DNA of 18,309 nt from Deltaproteobacteria bacterium (GTDB lineage Bacteria; Desulfobacterota; Desulfuromonadia; Geobacterales; DSM-12255): assembly GCA_017861215.1 (NCBI GenBank), contig JAGFXN010000004.1, positions 1 through 18,309 on the forward strand. Reading direction: 5' to 3'. This document shows positions 1-7,278 of the stretch, one piece after another. The first letter of the stretch is position 1, and every line of letters starts with the position of its first letter. The notes beneath the pieces were generated by a model. That model saw nothing but the letters and a program-made list of their open reading frames with translations. It was not told the origin of the DNA and ran no database searches. The translations under genes were made by a program, and so were the position numbers.

Positions 1-10
1 ATCCTTTTAG

Positions 11-62
11 CCCAGAGCCCAGAGCCCAGAGCCCAGAGCCCAGAGCCCAGAGCCCAGAGCCC
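11..62. repeat. Perfect heptanucleotide tandem repeat (CCCAGAG x7 plus CCC)
   Basis: Seven uninterrupted copies of CCCAGAG fill bases 11-59 and a partial copy (CCC) follows at 60-62. The recN ATG starts three bases later. No copy differs from the others, which suggests recent expansion by slippage. The unit is not a multiple of three, so a change in copy number would shift any reading frame running through it. All frames of the array are free of stops and encode the same seven-residue cycle. A TAG at 8-10 may be the stop of an upstream gene, but too little sequence is present to tell. Confidence 0.97.
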
Positions 63-65
63 ATT

Positions 66-1730
66 ATGCTAACCGACATTTCCATTAAAAACTTTGCCAT
101 CATCGACGCCCTGCAGATCTCTTTCGGCAGTGGCCTGAATATCCTGAGCGGGGAGACCGGCGCCGGTAAATCGATCATTATCGATGCCGTCAATCTGCTC
201 CTCGGTGGGCGGGCTTCGGCAGATCTGATCCGATCCGGGGCCGATGAAGCCGCAGTGGAAGCGCTGTTTACCGTTGGCGGCGAGACAGCGCTGCTGCAGT
301 TCCTTGCTGACAGCGGCGTTGATGCAGAAGACGAGCTGCTGCTCAAAAGAGTCATTTCCCGCTCCGGCAAAAACCGGATTTTCATCAACGGCTCCCTGGC
401 GACCCTGGCGACCCTGGCGGAGATCGCCAGCCGCCTGGTCAATATCTACGGCCAGCATGAATCACAGACGCTCCTGAAGATCGAAAACCATCTTGTCCTG
501 CTTGACGATTATGCCGGACTGGGCGCGTTGAAGGCGGAGTTTGCCGCTGTCTGGCGTAACTGTAGAAAGATTACGGAGAAGCTTGCCGCCCTCGAGAGCG
601 GTGCGCGTGATGCGGAGCGGCAACGGGATATCCTCTCCTACCAGCTTGCCGAGATCGACAAAGCGCTGCTTGTTCCGGGGGAGGACGAAGAACTGGAGCG
701 GGAGCGCAACCTCCTTGTCCATGCCGAACGGCTGCTGCAGAAAACTGGCTCGGCCTATGAGCTGCTCTACGACTCCGAAGAGTCGGCTCTCGGCACGTTG
801 GGCACGGTCAAAACGGCGCTGCAGGAGGCAGCCGGAATTGACAGCGCGCTGGCGCCGCTCTGTGAAACCGTTGCTACGGCCATGCTGCAGCTGGATGACG
901 CGGCGCTTACCCTGCGCGACTATGCGGCCAGGATCGAGTCTGATCCGCTGCGCTTGCAGGCAGTGGACGAGCGGCTTGAACTGCTCCGCAAGCTGCAGAA
1001 AAAATACGGCGCAACCATCGCCGAGATCCTCTCCTGCCGCGACAGGATGGAGGTTGAGCTGCTCTCGCTGACAGATCTGCAGGGCTCCCGCTCCGAGCTT
1101 GAGCGTGAGGCGGAGCGGTTGCAGACGCAATTGCGGCAGCAGGGAGAGGCGCTTGCCGCTGCGCGCCGGGATGCTGCCGGGCGGCTGCAACGAGCTCTTG
1201 AAAAAGAGGTGCAGCAGATGGCCATGAAGCATGCCGTATTTCAGATCTGTGTCGAGCCGCTGGCAGAACCGCGCGAGTCCGGTTTTGACCGGGTCGAGTT
1301 TCTTTTTTCTCCGAACCCCGGCGAGCTCCCCAAGCCGCTGGCAAAGATTGCCTCCGGCGGCGAGCTTTCCCGCATCATGCTTGCCATGAAGCAGCTCCAC
1401 CCGGAGAGCGACGTGCCGACACTGATCTTTGACGAAGTTGATACCGGCATCGGCGGCGCCACCTCCTCTCTGGTCGGGCGCAAATTGAAAGCGGTGGCGG
1501 CGCGGCAGCAGGTGCTCTGCATCACTCATCTGCCGCAGGTTGCCGTTTTTGCCGACCATCACTATCTTGTTGCCAAAACTGTTGCCGCGGGGAGGACAGT
1601 CACCTCGCTGCAGCTGCTTTCCGGGGAGAGCCGCATCGACGAAATAGCCCGGATGCTCGGCGGGGTGACGATGACCGCCAAGAGCCGTGAACATGCTGCC
1701 GAGATGATTGTCACTGCCGAAAAGGCCTGA
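66..1730 (+). CDS. recN: DNA repair protein RecN
   Basis: RecN is an SMC-like ATPase that acts at DNA double-strand breaks during recombinational repair. The 554-residue length matches the family (about 550). Walker A is GETGAGKS at residues 29-36, the ABC signature SGGELS lies near residue 430, and Walker B is LIFDEVDTG at 453-461. The middle is rich in Leu, Glu, Arg and Gln, as expected of the coiled-coil arms. The N-terminus (MLTDISIKNFAI) matches the usual RecN start, which fixes the ATG at 66. There is no strong Shine-Dalgarno sequence: the start follows directly on the heptamer array, where only a weak GAG at 57-59 is correctly spaced. The recN frame stays open through the array to the window edge, so an N-terminal extension cannot be excluded but is unlikely. 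It is the first gene of the left operon. No SOS box can be judged because the upstream DNA is missing. Confidence 0.97.
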   Translation: MLTDISIKNFAIIDALQISFGSGLNILSGETGAGKSIIIDAVNLLLGGRASADLIRSGADEAAVEALFTVGGETALLQFLADSGVDAEDELLLKRVISRSGKNRIFINGSLATLATLAEIASRLVNIYGQHESQTLLKIENHLVLLDDYAGLGALKAEFAAVWRNCRKITEKLAALESGARDAERQRDILSYQLAEIDKALLVPGEDEELERERNLLVHAERLLQKTGSAYELLYDSEESALGTLGTVKTALQEAAGIDSALAPLCETVATAMLQLDDAALTLRDYAARIESDPLRLQAVDERLELLRKLQKKYGATIAEILSCRDRMEVELLSLTDLQGSRSELEREAERLQTQLRQQGEALAAARRDAAGRLQRALEKEVQQMAMKHAVFQICVEPLAEPRESGFDRVEFLFSPNPGELPKPLAKIASGGELSRIMLAMKQLHPESDVPTLIFDEVDTGIGGATSSLVGRKLKAVAARQQVLCITHLPQVAVFADHHYLVAKTVAAGRTVTSLQLLSGESRIDEIARMLGGVTMTAKSREHAAEMIVTAEKA

Positions 1731-1743
1731 AGGGGTGAATGCC

Positions 1744-2193
1744 ATGCTGCGCAAAGCACAGATAAACGATGTCAAGGAGATTCAGAAACTCCTGACGCAT
1801 TACGCCAGTCGAGGCGATATGCTTTCCCGGTCTCTTTCCGAACTGTACGAAGCGATCCGTGATTTCTACATTGTCGAGGACGACGGGCTGCTGCTGGGGG
1901 TTGCCGCGCTGCACATCGTCTGGGACGATCTTGCCGAGATCCGCTCCGTTGCCGTTGCCGAGGATGCCGGGCGCAAGGGGGTGGGGACGGAAGTTGTCAA
2001 TGCCTGTATAGCCGAAGCGCACCAGCTCGGCCTGAAACGTCTCTTCTGCCTGACCTACAAGCCCGACTTCTTTGCGAAGTTCGGTTTCAGGATCGTCGAT
2101 AAGTCAGAGCTGCCCCATAAGGTCTGGGGCGACTGCATCAAGTGCGTCAAATTTCCTGACTGCGATGAAATCGCCATGATAATGGAGCTTTGA
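1744..2193 (+). CDS. GNAT acetyltransferase of the short ArgA (N-acetylglutamate synthase) type
   Basis: This is a 149-residue GNAT fold protein. It resembles the C-terminal acetyltransferase domain of ArgA, and stand-alone short forms are known as N-acetylglutamate synthases, the first step of arginine synthesis. Seen here: the LSRSLSELYEAIRDF segment (residues 27-41) typical of this group, the strand IRSVAV, and an acetyl-CoA loop GRKGVG at 76-81. In that loop the usual first Gln/Arg of the Q/R-x-x-G-x-G motif is Gly. The start at 1744 is chosen over an in-frame ATG at 1708, inside recN, because residue 1 then begins the conserved MLRKAQINDVKEI segment and AGGGGTG lies upstream. It follows recN by 13 bases and its stop overlaps pmbA by one base. 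The exact substrate is inferred; a different amino acid acceptor is possible. Confidence 0.85.
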   Translation: MLRKAQINDVKEIQKLLTHYASRGDMLSRSLSELYEAIRDFYIVEDDGLLLGVAALHIVWDDLAEIRSVAVAEDAGRKGVGTEVVNACIAEAHQLGLKRLFCLTYKPDFFAKFGFRIVDKSELPHKVWGDCIKCVKFPDCDEIAMIMEL

Positions 2194-3533
2194 TGGTGAA
2201 TATCAGCGAACTTGCCGACAGTGTCGAGCGCCAGCTGCAAGGGCGCTCTCTTGATGCCTGGGAGATCATGACCGGGCAGTCACGTACCCTGTCGATCGAG
2301 GTGAAAGAAGGTGCGGTCGATACCTTCAAGTCGGCCGAACCGGTAGCTGTCAGCATCCGTCTGCTCAAAGGCGGGGGGCTCGGGTTCTCCTACTCGTCCA
2401 GCTTTGCCGCTGCCGATATCGAGAGGATGATCGCTGCCGCCCTGACCGGGGCGCAGGTTCAGACACCGGACAGCTGCAATCTGCTGCCGGCGCCAGCCGC
2501 ATTCACGCCTATGCCGGAGCTGTATGATCCTGCTCTGGCGGCAGTGCCGGTTGCGGCGAAAATTGCCCGCGCCATTGAACTTGAACGGCTGGCACTGGCG
2601 GCGGACTTCCGTATCACCCGGGTGCGCAAGGCTGCCTACGGGGAAAACAGCTACGATGTTCATCTGCGCAATTCGCTCGGCATCTGCGCTGGTTACCGGG
2701 GAAGTTCGCTCTCCTGCAGCGTGGCGCCGCTTGCTGAAGCGGCCGGCGAGTCGCAGCTGGGGTGGGATTTCGCCTTTGCCAACAGCTATGAGGCGCTTGA
2801 TATTGCTGCCATAGCAACCGGAGCGGCAGCCAGGGCCACCGCCATGCTCGGCGCCCGCACAATTACCTCCATGCGTGCTCCGGTGATCCTCGACAGTCGG
2901 GTGGCAGGTGAATTTCTTGAACTGCTTGCCCCCTCTTTCAGTGCCGAAAATCTTTTCAAGGGGAAATCGCTGCTCAAAGGGCGCGAGGGGGAGCGACTCT
3001 TTCCGGAAATTATCACGATCAGGGATGACGGTACGCTCGCCGGGGGGATGGCCACGGCTCCTTTCGACGGCGAAGGAGTTCCTGCGCAGAATACCCCTCT
3101 GGTGACGGGCGGTGTGGTCAACGGGTTTCTCTTTGATAGCGTTTATGCCGCCAGAATGGGGGCGGCAACCACCGGCAACTCGGCCCGCGCCGGGGTAAAG
3201 GGGCTGCCCCATCTCGGCATCAGCAATTTCTTCATCGAGAACGGCACGTCATCGCCAGCGGCCCTTCTTGCCGGGATATCCAGAGGACTGCTGCTGACTT
3301 CGCTGATCGGCATGCACACGGCAAATCCGGTTTCCGGTGATTTTTCCGTCGGCGCCACCGGCTGTCTGATTGAGAACGGGCAGTTGACCCAACCGGTGAA
3401 GGGAGTTGCCATTGCCGGCAATGTCCTGGAGCTGTTCAAAAACATCGAAATGGTCGGTAGTGACCGCCGCTTTTACAGTGCCGTCGGTTCGCCGTCTCTC
3501 AAAATAGCATCGCTGGAGATAAGCGGCGATTAG
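2193..3533 (+). CDS. pmbA: TldE/PmbA-family protein (metalloprotease partner subunit)
   Basis: A 446-residue protein of the TldD/PmbA (U62) family. In characterised systems TldD and TldE form a heterodimer that degrades unfolded peptides and trims modified peptides such as microcin B17; TldD carries the zinc-binding HExxxH and TldE does not. No HExxxH is present in this protein, which fits the PmbA/TldE branch. Further family features are the N-terminal segment around VKEGAVDTFKSAEP, the glycine-rich TAPFDGEGVPAQNTPL, and the C-terminal stretch with NPVSGDFSVGATG and IAGNVLELF. The start is the ATG at 2193, which overlaps the previous TGA (TGATG) and has GGAG five bases upstream; a TTG just before it is less likely. 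No tldD is next to it, so a partner must be encoded elsewhere if the complex forms. Confidence 0.92.
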   Translation: MVNISELADSVERQLQGRSLDAWEIMTGQSRTLSIEVKEGAVDTFKSAEPVAVSIRLLKGGGLGFSYSSSFAAADIERMIAAALTGAQVQTPDSCNLLPAPAAFTPMPELYDPALAAVPVAAKIARAIELERLALAADFRITRVRKAAYGENSYDVHLRNSLGICAGYRGSSLSCSVAPLAEAAGESQLGWDFAFANSYEALDIAAIATGAAARATAMLGARTITSMRAPVILDSRVAGEFLELLAPSFSAENLFKGKSLLKGREGERLFPEIITIRDDGTLAGGMATAPFDGEGVPAQNTPLVTGGVVNGFLFDSVYAARMGAATTGNSARAGVKGLPHLGISNFFIENGTSSPAALLAGISRGLLLTSLIGMHTANPVSGDFSVGATGCLIENGQLTQPVKGVAIAGNVLELFKNIEMVGSDRRFYSAVGSPSLKIASLEISGD

Positions 3534-3573
3534 TGAACGCATTTATCCTGTATATCAGGGTCAGGGGTACTGC

Positions 3574-4647
3574 ATGTATGTAGTCATTATGGCCGGCGGT
3601 TCAGGAACCCGTTTCTGGCCGCTTTCCCGAACAAGAACACCGAAACAGCTGATGTCGGTTTTCGGCGGGAAATCGATGCTGCAACGGACGGTTGAGCGGG
3701 TGCTGCCGCTTGCTCCGGAGCGGATCATGATTGTCACCAATGAAGAGCAGGCTGCCGAGACCGCCCGACAGACCGCCGGGTATCACGGCTGCCCGCTCGA
3801 TATCGTTGCCGAACCGGTCGGCCGCAATACGGCGCCGGCGATAGCGCTTGCCGCGGCGATCATCGGCCATCACGATCCAGAGGCGACGATGCTGGTTTTG
3901 CCGGCCGACCATTATATCAGGAACGAGGCAGAGTTCTGCCGGGTAGCGGCAGCCGCCACAGAAGCAGCGGCAAGCGGAGCGCTGATTACGCTCGGCATAG
4001 AGCCGACCCGTCCGGAGACCGGCTACGGATATATCGAGGCGGAACCGGCACCTGCCGCGGCGGCCCAGCCGGTACGGTGCTTTGTCGAGAAGCCGGATGC
4101 GGCCAGGGCGATGGCATTTCTTGAAGCAGGCAACTTTTACTGGAACAGCGGCATGTTCATCTGGCGGGTCTCTGCTATCCGGCGTGAACTTTCCAGGCAG
4201 ATGCCTGAACTGGCACTGGCTGTCAACTCCCTTGTTTTTGGTGAAGAGAACTGGGGACTGGAGGCGCTCACGCCGCAGATAAACGCCATCTACCCGTCTT
4301 TGAAAAGTGAATCCATCGACTACGGTGTCATGGAGCGGGCAACACAGGTCAAAGTCATCCCGGCCAGTTTCGGCTGGAGTGATGTCGGCAGCTGGAGCGC
4401 CCTGCCGGAGGTTATCGAGGCAGATGGCGACGGGATTGTTGCCATCGCCACAGCAGGCGTCATCAACATAGATTCAGCTGCTTCGCTGGTATACGGCAAC
4501 GGCAAGATGATCGCCCTGGTAGGGGTTGATAATCTGATCGTGGTGGATACGCCGGATGCTCTTCTTGTCTGCCGCCGGGAGAGGGCGCAGGAGGTCAAGA
4601 AGGTTGTTGAAAAGCTTCAGCAGCAGGGTTTGCGGGAGTATCTCTGA
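3574..4647 (+). CDS. manC: Mannose-1-phosphate guanylyltransferase
   Basis: This enzyme makes GDP-mannose from mannose 1-phosphate and GTP, for polysaccharide and lipopolysaccharide synthesis. The 357-residue length is that of the short form without a fused phosphomannose isomerase domain. Visible motifs are the nucleotide-binding GGSGTRFWPLSR at residues 8-19, PADH at 110-113, FVEKP at 170-174, and NFYWNSGMF at 187-195. The segment SIDYGVME followed by FGWSDVGSW is typical of the family. The ATG at 3574 is preceded by CAGGGGT at 3562-3568. The 40-base gap from pmbA is the longest in this operon, and only 3 bases separate the stop from the next start. The symbol is by homology; some relatives use rfbM. 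Confidence 0.93.
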   Translation: MYVVIMAGGSGTRFWPLSRTRTPKQLMSVFGGKSMLQRTVERVLPLAPERIMIVTNEEQAAETARQTAGYHGCPLDIVAEPVGRNTAPAIALAAAIIGHHDPEATMLVLPADHYIRNEAEFCRVAAAATEAAASGALITLGIEPTRPETGYGYIEAEPAPAAAAQPVRCFVEKPDAARAMAFLEAGNFYWNSGMFIWRVSAIRRELSRQMPELALAVNSLVFGEENWGLEALTPQINAIYPSLKSESIDYGVMERATQVKVIPASFGWSDVGSWSALPEVIEADGDGIVAIATAGVINIDSAASLVYGNGKMIALVGVDNLIVVDTPDALLVCRRERAQEVKKVVEKLQQQGLREYL

Positions 4648-4650
4648 CCA

Positions 4651-4899
4651 ATGAACGGCTGGACCGGAAAAATACTGCGGGTTGATCTGACCAAAGGCAC
4701 CTCCTGGCGTGAAGATCTTCCGCCGGAGCTGCTTCATGCCTATCCCGGGGGGAGAGGTCCTGGTGTCAGGCTGATGCGCGACTACTGCCAGCTGCCCCCG
4801 GACGACCCGCAGATGCCCCTGATTTTCGCCGTCGGTCCGCTCTGCGGTACAGCTGCGCCGACAGCCGCCCGTCCGGGTGTGACTTTCTTACGTCCCTGA
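4651..4899 (+). pseudogene. N-terminal remnant of tungsten aldehyde:ferredoxin oxidoreductase
   Basis: The 82 residues match only the beginning of aldehyde:ferredoxin oxidoreductase (usual length about 600). Seen: GWTGKILRVDLT at residues 3-14, the DLPPELL segment, the pterin-binding-type GGRGPG, LIFAVGPLCGT, and APTAARPGVTF, after which the frame ends at once in LRP and a TGA. The rest of the tungstopterin region and the Cys residues that bind the 4Fe-4S cluster are absent, and no continuation appears in any frame before the next gene. It should therefore have no oxidoreductase activity. An internal deletion is the simplest reading; a retained short protein is the alternative. A GGGAG at 4634-4638 could serve its ATG, about 12 bases away. 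It lies 3 bases after manC and one base before the TonB-type gene. Confidence 0.85.
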
Positions 4900-4900
4900 A

Positions 4901-5662
4901 ATGAATACATCAACCGACCCGTCATATCCGCTTCTCAGGCAACGCCATGCGCTCAATATCTTTGCCTGGACGATTGCCGTTTCTCTTCTGCTGCATCTGG
5001 CTGCCGCAGTCATATTTTCCCTGCCCGGACGCTTTGCCCCGGCTGGCGGAACGCCGGTGTTTCTTGAACTGCAGAATCTGCTGGAAGCTCCGGCACCGGC
5101 TGAGCCCCGGATTCAGGAAGAGGCCGTTGATAAGCAACTGCCGGTTCCTGAAGCAGAAACAGCGCCGGAGCAGGTATCGGAAACGGCAAAACTCGAAAAG
5201 GCGGTCGAGAGCTCGCTGCAGAAAGCTGCGCAGACACCGGACGCCGTGCACGAGAGTGCCATAGGTCTCGGTATGATCTCCGGCCATTTTGCCAGCTTTG
5301 CCGAAGGCGCAACTCTCAAGGATGATATCAGGGTCTACTATTTTTCGCTGATGCGGCGGATTAATGAGGTCTGGTGGACCAGCGGCGCTGCCAAAGGTTT
5401 TTTCGGCAACGCTGCCGCGGTCAACCTGGTCATCTCCCGTGAAGGGAAGGTTCTTGCCTGTGATCTGCTGGAGAGTTCCGGCAACAGAGAGCAGGATAAG
5501 GCTCTCCTCGCTGCAGTCAGAATGGCGGAGCCCCTGCCGCCGCTGCCGCAGAGTTATCTGTGGCCTACGTTCAGCGCTCCCATCCGCTTCGTCCCGCCGT
5601 TGCGGCTGATGTTCCCCGGTTTTGGAAGCAAGAACAGATCGGGAATACAGCAAGGCGAGTGA
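4901..5662 (+). CDS. TonB-family energy transducer
   Basis: A 253-residue inner-membrane-anchored protein with TonB layout. A short cytoplasmic tail is followed by one membrane segment at about residues 17-40. That segment carries SLLLH (S28, H32), the SxxxH pattern by which TonB contacts ExbB/ExbD. Next comes a Pro/Glu/Ala-rich periplasmic spacer (about 55-110), then a C-terminal TonB/TolA-like domain from about residue 140, including YYFSLMRRINEVWW and the strand pattern VNLVISREGKVL. The C-terminus continues past the usual end with about 20 polar and basic residues. No exbB or exbD is nearby. No Shine-Dalgarno sequence precedes the ATG; the stop of the AOR remnant is one base upstream (TGAAATG), so translation probably depends on reinitiation. 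The role in metal or polysaccharide-related transport is not known. Confidence 0.87.
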   Translation: MNTSTDPSYPLLRQRHALNIFAWTIAVSLLLHLAAAVIFSLPGRFAPAGGTPVFLELQNLLEAPAPAEPRIQEEAVDKQLPVPEAETAPEQVSETAKLEKAVESSLQKAAQTPDAVHESAIGLGMISGHFASFAEGATLKDDIRVYYFSLMRRINEVWWTSGAAKGFFGNAAAVNLVISREGKVLACDLLESSGNREQDKALLAAVRMAEPLPPLPQSYLWPTFSAPIRFVPPLRLMFPGFGSKNRSGIQQGE

Positions 5663-5978
5663 AACAAGCAGCATGGTGCGTGTAGAAATTCCCTCCATGA
5701 GTTTTCATCGAGTTATTCCTGTATCCTCCGTTAATTTTTGGGAATACCTTGCCTGACAGCGAATGATTGTTGGCAGCATAACCGGCAGGATACAGAGATG
5801 TTCAGCCAGTTTCGATGGCGATGGTTCGAACTGCCGTCGATGAGCACGTTTTCCGGCGGCGGGTAGACCGAACCGTCCCGGGCACTCTCTTTCCTCTTGA
5901 GCAATTCCCTTTTCGCATGACGGTGTGCTATAGTAACTCATTAAAAAACAGCTCAGCGTACTTCACAAGGCAGCAGAC
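5663..5978. other. Intergenic spacer between TonB-family gene and MFS gene
   Basis: 316 bases without a supportable gene. An 8-base inverted repeat, CTGTATCC at 5719-5726 and GGATACAG at 5788-5795, is widely spaced and there is no clear intrinsic terminator after the TonB-family gene. The stretch from about 5797 to 5925 has coding-like composition and a short open frame, but nothing I can recognise. A promoter lies at the right end. Confidence 0.7.
5926..5934 (+). promoter_or_regulatory. Extended -10 promoter for the MFS/ABC-F pair
   Basis: TGCTATAGT is an extended -10 element: TG, one base, then TATAGT, matching TATAAT at five of six positions. No good -35 box is seen at 16-18 bases; TTCCCT at 5905-5910 is weak. 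It sits 45 bases before the MFS start, a normal distance. This is prediction from sequence only. Confidence 0.5.
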
Positions 5979-7217
5979 TTGAACGATACGACCGCAACTT
6001 TCACCGCCTACGAAAAATTCATGATCACCATCCTGTCGCTGCTGCAGTTCACCGTCATCGTCGATTTCATGGTCCTCTCTCCCCTGGGCGCCATTCTGAT
6101 GCCGAAAATGGCTATCTCGACCGCGCAGTTCGGGCTGGTAGTTTCCGCCTATGCCATCAGTGCCGGGATTTCCGGACTGCTGGCGGCCGGCTTTGCCGAC
6201 AGGTTCGATCGCAAGAAAATGCTGCTCTTCTTTTACTGCGGATTCGTCCTCGGGACGCTGTTTTGCGGCGTTGCCGGCAGTTACCCGTTGCTGTTGGCAG
6301 CCCGGATTCTGACGGGGATTTTCGGCGGAGTGATCAGTTCGATCTCCTTTGCCATCATCGCCGATACCTTCCGGATGGAAGTCAGGGGGCGGGTGATGGG
6401 TTTCGTGCAGATGGCCTTTGCCGCCAGCCAGGTTCTGGGGATTCCCATCGGCCTTTATCTTGCCACCAGGTTCGACTGGCACGCTCCGTTCCTGATGATC
6501 GCGACGGTAGCTGCGCCGATCGGCATCGTCATCTGCCTGAAACTGCAACCGGTTACCGGCCACCTGCAAGGGAGCCAGGAGAAGAACGCCTTCGTCCACC
6601 TCTGGCAGACCGGGTCGAATCCTTTTTACCTGCGGGGTTTCATGGCGACGATGCTGCTGGCCACCGGCGGCTTTATGATCATGCCGTTCAGCAGCGCATT
6701 TCTGGTCAACAACATTCTCATTCCGGAGACGAGGCTGGCACTGATCTTCTTCATCACCGGGCTGGTTTCCATCATTACCGGCCCGATCCTCGGCATGCTT
6801 AGCGACAGCCTGGGCAAATACCGGCTGTTTTTCTTCGGGAGCCTGCTGTCGATGGTTATGGTGTTCATCTATACCAACCTGGGGCCAATTCCCATCTGGG
6901 TGATCATCCTGACCAACATCATCCTCTGGGTGGGAATTTCTTCGCGGATGATCTCTTCATCGGCGCTTATCTCCGGTGTGCCTGACATGCAGGACCGGGG
7001 CGCCTATATGGGAATCAATTCCTCTCTCCAGCATATTGCCGGCGGCGTCGCCTCATTCGTGGCGGGTCTCATAGTCTATCAGCCCAGCGGAACGGCGCCG
7101 TTGCAGCATTATGACACTGTCGGCTATGTCACCATCGGGACCATGATGCTGACTATGGTCATGATGTATTTCATCGACCGGCAGGTTTCGGCAAAACTGC
7201 AGGTTGTCCCTGTGTGA
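5979..7217 (+). CDS. Major facilitator superfamily (MFS) transporter, drug-exporter type
   Basis: A 412-residue membrane protein with about 12 hydrophobic segments, of the DHA1-like branch that uses the proton gradient to export small molecules. An acidic residue (D29) sits in the first membrane helix. The loop between helices 2 and 3 carries motif A, GFADRFDRKK, at residues 71-80. A long hydrophilic stretch near residues 190-210 separates the two halves. The start is TTG at 5979 with AAGG at 5967-5970, eight bases upstream; the first in-frame ATG, at 6021, would cut into the first membrane helix. The ABC-F gene follows after 61 bases without a terminator, so the two may be cotranscribed. The substrate cannot be told from sequence. 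Confidence 0.88.
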   Translation: MNDTTATFTAYEKFMITILSLLQFTVIVDFMVLSPLGAILMPKMAISTAQFGLVVSAYAISAGISGLLAAGFADRFDRKKMLLFFYCGFVLGTLFCGVAGSYPLLLAARILTGIFGGVISSISFAIIADTFRMEVRGRVMGFVQMAFAASQVLGIPIGLYLATRFDWHAPFLMIATVAAPIGIVICLKLQPVTGHLQGSQEKNAFVHLWQTGSNPFYLRGFMATMLLATGGFMIMPFSSAFLVNNILIPETRLALIFFITGLVSIITGPILGMLSDSLGKYRLFFFGSLLSMVMVFIYTNLGPIPIWVIILTNIILWVGISSRMISSSALISGVPDMQDRGAYMGINSSLQHIAGGVASFVAGLIVYQPSGTAPLQHYDTVGYVTIGTMMLTMVMMYFIDRQVSAKLQVVPV

Positions 7218-7278
7218 CCGAAGCAACTCCTGATACTCGCTTTCATAGCCTGCATTCTCTTTACAAGGACCCTGTACC

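Noticed and set aside
11..62. CRISPR or iteron-type origin reading of the left-hand repeat
   Set aside because: The 7-base units are directly adjacent with no spacers, and no cas, rep or dnaA-like genes or DnaA boxes are near.
462..1775. A 437-codon open frame on the - strand opposite recN
   Set aside because: It lies antisense to a clear recN with all its motifs. Long shadow frames are common in GC-rich genes, and the translation is Gln/Arg/Leu-rich with no recognisable domain.
5705..5941. A 78-codon - strand frame in the spacer before the MFS gene
   Set aside because: No homology is evident and it overlaps the likely MFS promoter. The spacer could hold a decayed gene, but nothing was identifiable.
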